In this document: in pieces, positions 1 to 10,570 of the stretch
Numbering within the stretch: position 1 is the stretch's first letter
Layout of the letters: every line of letters begins with the position of its first letter
Assembly (NCBI RefSeq): GCF_027887165.1
Contig: NC_077234.1
Coordinates: 192,649,465 to 192,713,464 of the forward strand
From: Monodelphis domestica
Lineage: Eukaryota > Chordata > Mammalia > Didelphimorphia > Didelphidae
DNA length: 64,000 nucleotides
Direction: 5' to 3'
Program-made: the position numbers and the translations under genes
Notes under the pieces: generated by a model
Databases searched by the model: none
Told to the model about the DNA's origin: nothing
Seen by the model: only the letters and a program-made list of their open reading frames with translations

Positions 1-1040
1 CTTCTCAATTTCCCCTATTACTCCCAAGAACACAATCATCCTTCATATCTTCAGGTTCATATCTTCAGTGTTTTCCTTAACTCCATCCAATCATTAACCA
101 TATATCCCCCTCTAAACAATTAGTTTTAAATCTTATTTCTAGCATCACATCTTTCATTTATATCCCCTTCATACAACTCATACAACCACCACCTTTTTAC
201 AGGCCCTTCTCACCTCTTACTTGGACAATTGCAATAGCATCCCTTTTTTTTTAAATGCTTATCTTCCATCTTGAAATCAATACTGTTTATTGGTTCCAAA
301 GCAGAAAAATCAGTAAGGACTAAGTAATTGGGGTTAAGAGACTTGCCCAGGGTCACATGGCTAGGAAGTATCTGAGACCGGATTTGAACCCAGGTCCCCT
401 CATCTCCAGGCCTGGCCCTCTATCCACTGAGTTGCCTAGCTACCCCTTGCAGAAGCATTCTAATTAGTCTCTCTATCTTAAATCTTTCTCCATCCCAATC
501 CATCCCCCATAGCTTTCAAAGTGGTTTTCCTAAAGTGAAAACAAATAGGAAATCAACCATTTAATATTCTTGTATATAAAGTTTTCATAACTCAGTCCCT
601 TTTTCTCTTACAGTATTCTTCCATTTTTCTTCCCATCCTCTCCCTCCATGCTCGATGATATAGCTATTGTAGATTACTTGCTATTTCATATACCCCACTG
701 GCCATCTTCATGTCTTTGGGCTGCTTATCTCCCCATGCCCTTAATTCCCTTCTCTCTTTAGTCTCCCTGCTTTGCTTCAAGAGTTAGTTTAAACACTGCT
801 TTCTGCAGTAGGTGGTTCCCATCCTTACCCAGCCATTAGAACCTTCCTCTCAGACAATACTTTCCATTTATACCATGTGTAACTCATATATACTTAGTTT
901 TTTCCACCCCCTATTAAAAAGTGAGCACTTTAAGGGCAGAGACTACAATTTTTTTTTTACCTTTCCTTGTATTCTCTCCACTTAAGATAGTGGATCAGAG
1001 GTAATATTGCTTACTAAATATTTGTTGACTAGTTGACCCA
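1..1040 (+). mobile_element. L2 LINE, 3' half, split by a SINE
   Basis: Sense L2 hallmarks occur in order: TACTTGGACAATTGCAATAGC, CATCCCAATCCATCC, GTGGTTTTCCTAAAG, and the 3' end with GAGCACTTTAAGGGCAGAGAC and AAATATTTGTTGACT. A SINE interrupts it at about 246-447. Ancient and non-functional. Confidence 0.8.
246..447 (-). mobile_element. WSINE1/MON1-like SINE
   Basis: The complement shows the usual marsupial SINE head, a tRNA-like middle and the AATCAATACTGTTTATTGG tail with a poly(T) edge. It is inserted in L2. Confidence 0.85.
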
Positions 1041-1829
1041 TGTACAAAAGTAAAAAACAAAATCTAGTTAGTACAAGGACATTCTGTGGGAAAATGAGCA
1101 ATGAAGGAGTTGTGGAAGTTGAATAGGGTTCAGGGGAAAAGGGTTGTTACTTCTTATTTTTAATCAGGTGGGGAAACATTCAGGGAGGAAGTGGGATTTT
1201 AATAGCTGTCTGAATGAGGGAAGGGAGGAAGTTTGGTAAGTGTGGGCAGTAGGAGTGGGATGACTAGGAAGAAAGAGGCAGTGAGTGAATTTGCCTGGGA
1301 CAAGCTGGAAGTAGGAGGACCAAGGGCATGGAGGTAGCGAGAGTAGGTGGGGCAAGAGAACAGTCTGTACTTCACCTCCCACTCCCCATACCACTGGTCT
1401 CAAGTCATCACAGAGAAAAATGAGCCTTTGTTGGACTTGAAAGGTGTGTAAGGAAAGATTGAAGGGTTATTAAATAAACAAGGAAATGTTCAAAAATCCC
1501 CAAAACTGAAACCAGGCTTGTTGCAACACCACACTGCTGTGTGGTCCATGTGCAAAGGATGCAAGATGGTGAGGGGGCTGTAAAGCAGCTGCTGTCTGGT
1601 GTGTTCCCAGTGGGAGAGACGAACTAAGTGGTTGGCTGAAGAAATGCATCAGCTCAGAACTCCAAGGAATGTTGGGTAATCACAGCAAGAAACAGAGCAT
1701 CACTCTTCAAGGTATAATCTAGGAGCCTCTTGTGGAATTCAAATATCATAATAGAAAGTCAGAACTAAGAGAGAGAGCAGTCCTCAACAGATTCTAAGAA
1801 CAGCATCCATGGGACATGCAAAGACCACT
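1041..1829. other. Mostly unassigned sequence, weak L2 similarity
   Basis: The purine-rich part (about 1165-1345) faintly resembles antisense L2 (GGGAGGAAGTGGGATTTTAAT). The rest has no feature I can support. Confidence 0.3.
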
Positions 1830-2350
1830 CCCATCTCTGTTCCTTTGCACAGGTTGGTAACCCTTGCCTAGAATCCTACTAGCTTAGAACCCTTTGCTTT
1901 CTCCAAAACTCAGTTCAGGGGAACTTCTTCCTACCTGAAGATTTTCCAGACCCTTCCAGGAGCCAGTACCTTCCTGTCAAAATTACCTCATATTTATTTT
2001 AGAAATACTTATGTGTATAGAAGTTGTTTTCCTCAGATAGAACGGAAATCCCTTGAAAGAAGAAACAGTCATTAAAACAAACAAACAAACCCAAACTACC
2101 CTTACCTTCTGTCTTAGAACCAAGTGTCCATTCCAAGGCAGAAGAGTGGTAAGGACTAGACAATTGGGGTTAAGTGTCTTGCACACCTAACCACACAGCT
2201 GCAAAGTGTCTGAAGTTGGATTTGAACCCAGTATCTCCAGTCTCTATCCACTGAACCATCTAGCAGCCTCTTTTGACACTAGATCTGAAATGCCTAATAT
2301 AGTTGTACTTTGCAAAGAACAAGTATTTAATAAATGCCTGTTGAGAGAAT
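1830..2350 (+). mobile_element. L2 3' end, split by a SINE
   Basis: The left part reads CCTTTGCACAGGTTGGTAACC and TTCTTCCTACCTGAAG as sense L2. The right part ends AGTATTTAATAAATGCCTGTTG, the L2 3' terminus. The SINE at 2073-2268 lies between them. Confidence 0.75.
2073..2268 (-). mobile_element. WSINE1/MON1-like SINE with an ACAA-type tail
   Basis: The minus-strand copy has the TTACCTTCTGTCTTAGAACC 3' block and ends at AACCATCTAGCAGCC. The tail on the plus strand is an (AAAC)n run. Confidence 0.85.
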
Positions 2351-2930
2351 TATAATAATTGTATTTATAGAGTACCCTAAGGTTTGCAAAAAATTTTACT
2401 AAAAAATTTAGCAAACTTTACAAAATTTACACATATATTTATGACAGGACAAACGCAGCTATGAGCCAGCCCTGGCCCTCAAGGAGCTTCCAACATTCTG
2501 TTGGAATTGAGGTAGAGAGAGATAAGATCCAAGATCTTGACACATTAAAAAAAATCAAAGATAAATGCAAATAAACAGACACTCAGCTATTTTCGTAGGG
2601 CATGGAAAGTCCTCTTGAAGGAAGTGGTATTTAAGCTCAACTCTGAGGTTTCAGGAGGTCGAGGTGAGGAGGGAGAACTTGGCGGGCTTAGGGAACAACC
2701 TGGGCAGAGTAGGCACAAAGGCAGGAGAGAACATCTTCTAGAAGAAACAGCAAATAGGCTGGTTTGGCTGAACCCTGGAGCGGGAGGGTGGGGAGAAGTT
2801 GCATGTATTGGTCCTGGAAAGAGGGACCTGAGGCAGATGGTGAAGGGCTTTTTATGCTAGGGAGATGCTTGTGTTTGATCCTAAAGGCAGTCAGTGAATC
2901 CTCTTGAGCACAGGAGTGACTGTCCAAAGG

Positions 2931-3150
2931 TGCAAAACAGCCTATGGACCACAAGTGGCCCACCACACTCCCAGGTATGGCCTAAATCAAATTAAAATAT
3001 AGCTTTTATCTGACTTTACTGTGTTGCTGTATTAATAAAAAGAAAAATATAAATAGGTATGATTTCCTAAGTCAACATACAACCTGCCAGTAATCTTATG
3101 CAATGGTGAGTGGTGCATCATTTTTACTTGAGTTTCATATCACTGATTTA
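2931..3150 (-). mobile_element. Non-autonomous DNA transposon (hAT-like), fragment
   Basis: Related in reverse orientation to 25331-25515: GGACCACAAGTGGCCCACCAC, AAATTAAAATATAGC, and an end reading GAGTTTCATATCAC. The family name was not determined. The hAT-like assignment is inferred. Confidence 0.5.
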
Positions 3151-3165
3151 GTCAGACCCACCAAG

Positions 3166-3432
3166 GGGCAGCTACCAAGGGGTAGCTCAGTGGATAGAGC
3201 ACTGGACTTGAATCAGGAATACTCATCTTCATGAGTGAATCTAGTCTTAAACATTTGCTATCTCTGTGATCCTGAGCAAGTCATTTAACCCAGTTTGCCT
3301 CAGTTTCCTCATCTGTAAAATGAGCTGGAGAAGGGAAGGAAATGGCGAACCACTCCATTATCTTTGCCAAGAAAACCCCAAATGAGGTCATGGAGTCAGA
3401 CGTGACTCGAAGTGGTTGGAAACTAAATAATC
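3166..3432 (+). mobile_element. MAR1-like CORE-SINE
   Basis: It has GGTAGCTCAGTGGATAGAGC, a CORE block with GCCTCAGTTTCCTCATCTG, and the 3' part AAATGGCGAACCACTCC with a GACGTGACTC ending. Near full length. Confidence 0.9.
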
Positions 3433-3784
3433 ATACCTAAGTTTTAGGAATGTCAGTTTAGCAGCTACATGGGAAATGGATTGGATGGAGGCAAAGCTAA
3501 AAGGAGGAAGCCCAGGCAGAAGAAATAGTTGGGGCAAGAGGTCATTTGGGCCTGGACTAGAATGAGAGAAGGAGGCACGTAGGAGAGAGGTTGGATCAGA
3601 GACTCGGCAACTGATCAGATATGAGAAGGGAGGGAAAAGGAAGAGTCAAGGAGGATTTGTAGACTGTGAAACTGGGTGCCTGGAAGACTCGTGATGCCCC
3701 TGACCAAAATAAGTAAGTGTTTGTTAGGGAGAAATAGAATGAGTTCCATTATGGGCGTGTTGACTTAGAGACGTCAATAAGTGA

Positions 3785-4160
3785 CAGTATGGCATAGCAT
3801 ACTGAAGGTTGGATTTGAATTATGAAACCGGGGTGTGAGGCCTACCTCAGACACTAACTGGGTGACCCAAGGCAAGTTTATTTAACCTCCTTGAGCCTCA
3901 GTTTCCACTTCTGTAAAATGAGGGAATTAGACTTAAAAGTCTTTTCTACAGGGGCAGCTGGGTAGCTCAGTGGATTGAGAGCTAGCCTTAGAGAGAAGAG
4001 GTCCTAGGTTCAAATCTGGCCTCAGACACTTCCCAGCTGGGTAATCCTGGGCAACTCACTTGACCCCCATTGCCTAGCCTTGGAGCCAATACACAGTATT
4101 GACTCTAAGACAGAAGGTAAGGGTTTAAAAAAAAGTCTCTTCTAGTTCTATATCTATCAG
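3785..4160 (+). mobile_element. MIR-type CORE-SINE, split by a younger SINE
   Basis: The left piece (to about 3948) has CTCAGTTTCCACTTCTGTAA and the GGAATTAGACTT tail. The right piece (4130-4160) finishes with CTTCTAGTTCTATATCTATC. Similar AAAAGTCTTTTCT and AAAAAGTCTCTTCT sequences flank the insertion. Confidence 0.75.
3951..4134 (+). mobile_element. WSINE1/MON1-like SINE
   Basis: It runs from GGGGCAGCTGGGTAGCTCAG to AGACAGAAGGTAAGGGTTT plus an A-run. Nearly full length and well preserved. Confidence 0.93.
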
Positions 4161-4199
4161 CCCAAGTTCTCGGAAGAGATAGACGGGGTGTGGGGGCAG

Positions 4200-4375
4200 G
4201 GTTTTGAGGTGGAAGGAATGCTGGATGTAGAGGAAGAGACCCTGGGTTCAAATCCCATCTCTGCCATTTACTACATGTATGACCTTCCAAAAGTTATTTA
4301 GCTTTCCCAGGCTTCAGTGTCTTTATCTGTAACATATGGGTTAGATTACTTTTGACCACCACAACTCTGAAGAAA
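4200..4375 (+). mobile_element. MIR-type CORE-SINE
   Basis: CCCTGGGTTCAAATCCCATC, TTTATCTGTAACATATGGG and an ACTACATGTATGACC middle are MIR-like. Confidence 0.7.
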
Positions 4376-4393
4376 GACTTCAGGGAGTGAGTG

Positions 4394-4440
4394 AGTGTGC
4401 GTGTGTGTGTGTGTGACAGACAGACACACAGACAGAGTAG
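4394..4440. repeat. (GT)n / (ACAG)n microsatellite
   Basis: GTGTGTGTGTGTGTG followed by a run of ACAGACAGACAC. It abuts the purine tract to the right. Confidence 0.9.
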
Positions 4441-4470
4441 AGACAGAGAGAGAGAGACAGAAAGAGGGAT

Positions 4471-4472
4471 AG

Positions 4473-4558
<86 letters not shown>

Positions 4559-4733
4559 AGAAAGAAAGAAGAAAGGAAGAAAGGAAGAAAGGAAGAAAGG
4601 AAGAAAGGAAGAAAGGAAGAAAGGAGAAGAAGAAGAAGAAAGGAAGAAGAGAAGGAAGGAAGGAAGGAAGGAAGGAAGGAAGAGGAAGGAAGGAAGGAAG
4701 GAAGGAAGGAAGGAAGGAAGGAAGGAAGGAAGG
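4471..4733. repeat. Polypurine microsatellite, (GAAA)n to (GGAAGAAA)n to (GGAA)n
   Basis: 263 consecutive purines on the plus strand, with GAAA units first, then GGAAGAAA, then GGAA. The long open reading frames here, encoding low-complexity KE or FLPS repeats, are artefacts of the repeat. Confidence 0.97.
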
Positions 4734-4887
4734 TAGGAATAGAGAGGGCAGAGGGAGGGGGGCAAAAAGAGAAAGGGGTCGAGAGAGTGTGAATCAGATA
4801 GAGAGAGAGAAAAAAAAGAGACAGATAGATAGCCAGAGAGACATATAGATTAAGACAGACATCTACAACCAAGTGGAAGCAGGGGTA

Positions 4888-4950
4888 TTCAGAGATTAAG
4901 TGAATTGACCAAAATTCACAGGAAGTCATTGCTGGAGCCAGAAGCATATC
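4888..4950 (-). mobile_element. MIR fragment
   Basis: GATTAAGTGAATTGACC and ACAGGAAGTCATTGCTGGAGCC are antisense MIR core. Confidence 0.5.
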
Positions 4951-5099
4951 TCCTTTAATTAAGGACTTATTTTGCTAGAAAGGATATGCTTTGGAGTTCT
5001 GCTGGCAAAGGAAACAAGATAATAGAAAAGAAAATCAGGTCATGCCTTTTCCCCTTTCTCTGTAAAGCTTTGTTTGGGACCCAGGTCTCTAAGCAATCA

Positions 5100-5300
5100 A
5101 TCAAATGAGGCAACTTAATGGACTAGGAGTCAGGAAGAACTGAATTCAAATCCTGCCTCAGACATTTACTGGCTTCAGACCCTTGATAAGTCATGTAACC
5201 TCTGGTTACCTCAGTTTCCTCAACTGTAAAATAGGGATTATTGTAGCATCCACCTCAAAGGGCTGTTGTAAGGATCAAATGAGATCTTTGTAGTGTACTT
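5100..5300 (+). mobile_element. MIR-type CORE-SINE
   Basis: CTGAATTCAAATCCTGCC, CTCAGTTTCCTCAACTG and the AGGATCAAATGAGATC tail are MIR landmarks. Confidence 0.8.
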
Positions 5301-5356
5301 TATTTTTTTTTTTAAGGGACAAAATCTTTGCTCCTTTATTGTTAAAAGGTTCATCT

Positions 5357-5480
5357 CTTTAGAGCTGGAAGGGATCTCGGAGGCCAGCTAGTCCATCCCC
5401 CTCATTTTACAGATGAGGAAACTGAGATCCAAGGAGGATGTTATGGCTGAGGCACAAAATGATTCCCCACAGAAATCTCA
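5357..5480 (-). mobile_element. MIR-type CORE-SINE, antisense
   Basis: AGAGCTGGAAGGGATCTCGG and TTTTACAGATGAGGAAACTG are antisense CORE-SINE sequence. Confidence 0.75.
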
Positions 5481-5959
5481 AGGTCAGACCTGACTCTCGC
5501 CTTATCCAGAGGTGGCTTTGGAGAGGTGCTGAGTCTTTCGTTCTCTAGGGACATCATTCAGCCTAGTCAAGAGCTGGAGGGAGCCCCCCTGGTCTGGCAA
5601 AGATGGCATCTTTCCTGAGTTCACCATACTCCTGGTGACAGCAATTAGACTCCAGGGTTCGTCTAAGCTAGTGAAGTGGGAACTTGGAGAAGCTAACTTC
5701 CGGGGGAACTCCGGTAAACTGGAGGGATCTCGGTTTAAGCTGCTAATTGATCAACGCTAGGATTCTAAGGCTTGCTTCCCTTCTGCCATTCTAGAAAAGA
5801 GACGAGCACATTGAGTTTGTCTCTTTGCCTGGAAAGTCTGCCCAAAGCTACCAGCCAAGTCCTGTTGTACCGAGTGCATTTCTTTAGGATGGGGTTGGTC
5901 GGAGGAACTCTCTCTAGTGAGGGTCTTACCCATTGGATTAAGATGCATCCATGTCAATC
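5481..5959. other. Unassigned unique sequence
   Basis: No repeat family recognised. It holds several CpGs around 5700-5750 and two overlapping short open frames without family resemblance. A short MIR-like tail (ACTATATAAATACTAGCTG) follows at about 5988-6030. Confidence 0.4.
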
Positions 5960-6374
5960 AGCCCAGTCGGTTCACTCCACTACCGAAAGCACTATATAAA
6001 TACTAGCTGTTATTATTATTATTTGTTAATGCCTAATTTCTTTTTCACATAAGCTCTCATCTAAGACTAAAATATAGACACTTTGTGCAATTGTGGGTTC
6101 AAGAGAGTCATGTATTAATGTCTGTATAGTTTTTCTCTGGGAAAATAAAACAATGACAGTTCCCAGCAGATAGCATTAAGATTTGTAAAGTGTTGGATTA
6201 AGGATCGTGTTTGTAGTTTATTCATTCATTTATCCTCCCTGAGTGTTTGAGAAGGGGAGCCAGGAGGCTGGGGAGCTTCCATAGACCAGGCTTATAGTCA
6301 GCACTACATCAGCTGGGGGTGAGGTATGATTGGAAGAGTGCCAGAGAGCCCATTTTTCCCCATCTTCCTAGTAC

Positions 6375-6540
6375 ATTGTTGCTGTTGGTTGTTATTGAAT
6401 CTTTTCCGTCCTGACTGGTTCTTTGTGACTCTGAGGTTTTCTTGGCAAAGATATTACTGTGGCTTGCCATTCCTTCTCCAGTTCATTTTATATATGAGGA
6501 AACTGAGGCAAAAGGATTAAGTGACACCTACCCCAGCACA
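6375..6540 (-). mobile_element. MAR1-like CORE-SINE, 3' part
   Basis: The complement carries GGTTTTCTTGGCAAAGATATT and GAGGAAACTGAGGCAAAAGG. The head is missing. Confidence 0.8.
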
Positions 6541-6569
6541 TAGGCTCCACTTTTCTACCACAAATTTGT

Positions 6570-6749
6570 TTTTGTTTTTGTTTTTTAAATCCTTACTTTC
6601 TGTCTTAGTAACTCTACAGGCTAGGCAAATGAGGTTAAATGACTTACCAAGGGTCACACAGGAAGCATCTTAAGGCTAGATTTGAACTTAGGTCCTCCTG
6701 ACTCCAGACCTTCAGGTTCTGTAGTCACTGTGCCACCCAGCTGCCTCTC
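6570..6749 (-). mobile_element. WSINE1/MON1-like SINE
   Basis: Antisense SINE from the poly(T)/TTTAAATCCTTACTTTC tail to the CACCCAGCTGCCTC head. Confidence 0.85.
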
Positions 6750-6756
6750 TTACACT

Positions 6757-6942
6757 AATTTTAAAAAATCCTTACCATCCATCTTATAATCAATACCAGG
6801 TATTGGTTCTAAGGCAGAAGAATGGTTAGGGTAGGAAATCAGGGTCATACAGTTGGAAAGTGTCTCAGGTCAGATTTGAATCTAGAGCTCCTGACTCCAG
6901 ACCTGGTGCTTTATCCACTGTGCCACTTAACTGCCTCCCCAC
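6757..6942 (-). mobile_element. WSINE1/MON1-like SINE with a clear target duplication
   Basis: A second antisense copy, adjacent to the previous one. CACTAATTTTAAA occurs at both 6753-6765 and 6943-6955, giving a 13-bp target-site duplication. Confidence 0.88.
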
Positions 6943-6955
6943 CACTAATTTTAAA

Positions 6956-7513
6956 GTGTTTTCTTTAGTCCCAAATTGTGATGATGTCCACAGTTGTAGT
7001 CATCAGTCCTCCTGCTCTGATGAACTTTCATTTGGAGAAATTTCCCCTTTGGACTTGTCACCCAGGTATTTTCTTACATTTGGCTCATTCATTTTTATCT
7101 CACCATTTCCACTTTTTGCCAAGGAACCCTGCTGCAGTTGTGTCAGGGACCTGAGACCTTGGATTGTTAAGATCCTGGAGTTTCTGACACTGCCAGGCTC
7201 AAGAGAATCAGAGGGGCTCAAATGATGTCATCAAGGACACAGCAGTTCCTGGCTGTATGACACACAATCTTTATCCCTAGTCCTTTGGTGGTGTCTGTCC
7301 CTGAGTCCTCAGGCAGCTCTGAACACAAGAGAACAAAGACAGCTTCCCTAGCTAGGCACAAAGAAAGCTGCCCAGGTAGCCAAAACCTCCAAACTTCACT
7401 GCTTTACTACATGAAATCTCAACTGACACTCTAATTCATTTCTGGCCATATTATTTATTGGCCCAGGCTAGAAGGGCTATTCTAAGAACACCAGTTCAGA
7501 ATCTTAGGGGACA
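6956..7513. other. Unassigned sequence
   Basis: No repeat or gene recognised. An open frame covering 6860-7225 begins inside the neighbouring SINE and resembles no protein known to me. Confidence 0.35.
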
Positions 7514-7709
7514 GGAGACAGCTGGATGGCTCAGAGAGCCAGGCTTAGAGATGAGATGTCTTGGGTTCCAAATCTAGACTCAGACACTTCCTGGCTGTGT
7601 GACCCTGGGCAAGTCACCTAAACCTTTGCTTTGTCTTTACTCTTCTGCCTTGAAACCAATATAAAGTATTGATTCTAAGACAGAAGGTAAATAAAGGTTT
7701 AAAAAAAGT
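7514..7709 (+). mobile_element. WSINE1/MON1-like SINE
   Basis: It has CAGCTGGATGGCTCAGAGAG, TGTGACCCTGGGCAAGTCAC and the AAAGTATTGATTCTAAGACAG tail. Confidence 0.9.
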
Positions 7710-7959
7710 TTAGGGTATTCTTGTGTCTAAAGAATGCAGTCACATTTGGACAAGAAAAGGGGCTTCTGACAGTTACAAACTGGAGTTGCTAACTTCCTGC
7801 TCTCATGGATCAAACCACCTTGCTTTCCTGTCTGTGGTAACAAAAGCCCTGTGTTGTCTCATAGACACTGGTTTATCTGAATTTATAAAAAAGGAAAAAA
7901 AGTTCCTGCACGGTTTAATTTTTTCGTGTGTTAATAGAACACAAATCTGACCCCTGCCC

Positions 7960-8206
7960 CGGTTTTAAAGTCACCTAGGTGTCTCCTAAGAACCCCTCAC
8001 CTCTCTTCCATTAGATCTCTTCCTCCCATGTTCTAACACTAATTTAGTTCCTGCCCCTCTAAGAACACCCTCCCCCAGCACTGTTTCTGGACCCTCTGGG
8101 ATTCTTTTGCCAATTTAACTCTCATCCTTCCAAGACCGCAGCCTCCAGCACTCCTTCTAGACCAGCACCCTCCACGCTTTTTCTGGAGCCCCTGGGATTC
8201 TTCGGT
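7960..8206. repeat. Degenerate internal duplication, pyrimidine-rich
   Basis: A 30-base block with CTGTTTCTGGACCCTCTGGG (8077-8106) recurs as TTTTTCTGGAGCCCCTGGG (8173-8202), 96 bp later. A partial copy at about 8137-8166 (CTCCAGCACTCCTTCTAGACC) suggests an old short tandem array. Confidence 0.55.
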
Positions 8207-8219
8207 GTCCTAACCAAAG

Positions 8220-9000
8220 CAGGCTAGAGGTGCCGAGGCATCCACAGCGGTTTCCGTTTGCTCCTGGTCGCGTGAATGGGGCCATCCTCATGTTAATCAG
8301 TAGCAGAGACCCAGTTTCAGCTGAAGATCATATTCCAGGTCAGAAAACAAAAACGCGATTCACAGGGTGAATGAGAACTTGCCAGATTTCCACCCAAGAG
8401 ATTTCCTTCTTGGAATCTCTCTCATTTTGAGTTATTTATTTATTTTTGCATTTAGAATGTATCCTTCGAGTAATATATTCAAAGGAAAATGAATAATTGC
8501 CGGCTTACCCAGAGTCATTAATCCCCGGTAAGTAAGTGCACTCCAGCATGAAGCTATTAATTCTCCTTACCCAAGTTTTCAGATTTAAAATAAATGTTTG
8601 ATGTAATACACACTACTACTCTGTTTTAATTAAACAACCTCCCACTGTCCACACTGGTGAAATGCTTCATCAATCAATACCACCTTCCGTCCTCCAGAAG
8701 GAGGCTTTTAAATTTGTCGTGCACACGTGGAAGCCACCCAAACCGCTCCCTGGTAGTGTATTCTTGGCTGCTCCAGCGTCCACCCCTCAAGTTACAACAG
8801 AAATAGCTCCTGCCCTGCCCTTGTTGTTGCCATTTCCAGGGCTGACATTGGCGGGGGGAGGGGTGCCTCGGATTATTAATATACTCTATTCGCCTCAATT
8901 AATATTTCATTTCCTGGGCGATGCAAACTTTAGAATCATTTACTGGACGGCCTCAGGGCTACTTTGTTCATAATACCTAGAGGCATGCGGGCTCTACCTT
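8220..9000. promoter_or_regulatory. Candidate conserved noncoding element (possible enhancer)
   Basis: About 780 bp free of any repeat I recognise, with scattered CpGs that are rare elsewhere. It has clusters of homeodomain-like cores (CATTAATCCCC, CTATTAATTC, GGATTATTAATA, CAATTAATATT), an E-box in GCACACGTGG and an octamer-like GATGCAAAC. No coding signature is seen. Function is inferred from composition only. Confidence 0.45.
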
Positions 9001-9379
9001 AAACTTGGGATCTCAATGAAGTGAGAAGGGAGCAGGTCACGTGGGCATGATGAGCTTCTTCCTCAAAATGAGAGGATTAGCCATCCAGGATCTCCTAGCT
9101 CTTACGTTCTAGGTGTCTAATATTGGCACACATTAAATTCTACCACCTTTTAAAATTCTCCCTAAATAAAACGGAGATTTTCTTTCTGATATCCGCTACC
9201 AAGGACTGCTGGGGGATAGCGGGGGGTGGGGGGCCAAGGGAAACTGTGGAGTCTCCCGAATACCAAATATATCGAAAAAGAAGGTACTGGTAGAATGCTT
9301 TGATGCACACCTGTGAATCTCCATATTGTTTCCAGGCATCTGGGGAACTTACCGTGAATGAGTAGGTCATTCTCTCCGA

Positions 9380-9515
9380 TAACCAGTTTCTTCATCTGAA
9401 AAAAAAAATGGGGAGTAATAACGCCTGTAGTAAGTAACCTCGCTCCCAGGTCTAACCAACAGTGAGACAGATTCAAATGAGATAGTATGGGGCATCCTAA
9501 AAGTTTTATGCGATT
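9380..9515 (+). mobile_element. Diverged MIR fragment
   Basis: TTTCTTCATCTGAAA, GGGGAGTAATAACGCCTG and TCAAATGAGATAGTATG follow MIR order. Confidence 0.5.
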
Positions 9516-9645
9516 TACATTGTAACAGCCTAAAATTGTGCTGACTTCTGCTATTATAAGATTAAATACCTTAAGCTGTTGCAGTTTAAAGTCCTGTAAA
9601 CGATACCAAGACTTTTGAAGCATCTTGGGTATTTAAAATGCTTTG

Positions 9646-9844
9646 TGGGGGCAGCTGGGTTGGCTCAGGGAATAAAGGGCTAGGCGCATAGATGAGAGGA
9701 CCTGAATTTAAAGCTGGCCTCAGATACTTCCTACCTGTGTGACCCTGGGCAAGTCACTTAACCCCCGTTGCCTACTCTTCTACCCTGGAAACAATACACA
9801 ATATTGATTCTAAGACAGAAGGTAAGGGTTAAAAAAAAAAAAAC
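9646..9844 (+). mobile_element. WSINE1/MON1-like SINE
   Basis: It runs from GGGGGCAGCTGGGTTGGCTC to AGACAGAAGGTAAGGGTT plus an A13 run. Confidence 0.93.
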
Positions 9845-9957
9845 AGCTTAATGTACAAGCAAAGAAACTGAGGCAAGCAGGATGAAGTGACTTAACCCCT
9901 ATTGCCTAGCACTTCCAGCTAGTCTGCCTTAGACTTTTGTTTCTAATTGGAAGGGTA

Positions 9958-10181
9958 ATTTTTTATTTTTATTTAAAATTTATTTTTTTATTTTAAATTT
10001 CTAAAATTATTTTGTATTTTTTATTTGTTTTATTTGTTTTTTCTTTAAAATTTTAAATTTATTTTTATTTAAACATTTAAAATTGTTATTAAAATTTTTT
10101 AATTTGTTTTAATTTAAACATTTTAAATGTATTTATCTCTTTTTATTAAAACATTAAAAATTTTTTTAATTTAAAATTTTA
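9958..10181. repeat. A/T-only expanded tail of the adjacent SINE
   Basis: About 224 bp almost entirely A and T, with TTTTTATTTAAAATTTA-like units. It leads straight into the 3' end of the antisense SINE at 10182, so it is read as a grown and degenerated poly(A) tail. Confidence 0.75.
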
Positions 10182-10367
10182 AACCCTTACCTTCCAGCTT
10201 AGAATCAATACTGTGTGTTGGTTGGTTCTCAGGCAGGAAAGCAATTAGCACTAAGCAATGGGAATTAAGTGATTTATCCAGGCTCACAGCTAGGAAATCT
10301 GAGGCCAGATAGCACTTCCCATCTCTAGGACTGGCTCTCAATCCACTGAGCCACCTAGCTGTCCCCT
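10182..10367 (-). mobile_element. WSINE1/MON1-like SINE
   Basis: Antisense copy from AAACCCTTACCTTCCAGC to CCACCTAGCTGTCCCC. Confidence 0.9.
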
Positions 10368-10570
10368 CTTTTTAAGTTAATTTAATGCTATGCAAACCTT
10401 CCAAGTGCAATATAAATATCATCTAGCAAAAGTCTTAGCTTTACAAGAGTTCCCTTTATAACACTGCCTGATAAGTAGTCATCTAGTCTCTACTTGGAAT
10501 CCTTTAAATAACAGGAAAGTCACTCTTATCTTGGGCAGTCCCTTGTAGTTTTGTATAGCTTTATTAGTAA

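Larger units (their letters stand above)
2440..3785 (-). mobile_element. L2 LINE, antisense, interrupted twice
   Basis: The plus strand shows antisense L2: CCCTCAAGGAGCTTCCAACA, AAGGGCTTTTTATGC, CACAGGAGTGAC, then, after two insertions, GGAATGTCAGTTTAGCAGC and GGGTGCCTGGAAGACTCGTG. The interruptions are a DNA element (2931-3150) and a SINE (3166-3432). Confidence 0.75.

Noticed and set aside
3951..4030. tRNA-like heads (GGTGGCTCAGTGGATAGAGC type) at many sites
   Set aside because: They are tRNA-derived SINE promoters with diverged boxes and no intact tRNA cloverleaf, so not tRNA genes.
4294..4947. Long open frames on both strands (up to 217 codons) over the GA-rich tract
   Set aside because: They are translations of a polypurine/polypyrimidine microsatellite, with KE and FLPS repeats and no protein family.
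8662..8973. 103-codon frame in the candidate regulatory island
   Set aside because: No family resemblance, overlapped by another frame, and codon usage does not look coding.
9162..9623. 153-codon minus-strand open frame
   Set aside because: Much of it is a translated MIR fragment, it overlaps another frame, and it resembles no known protein.
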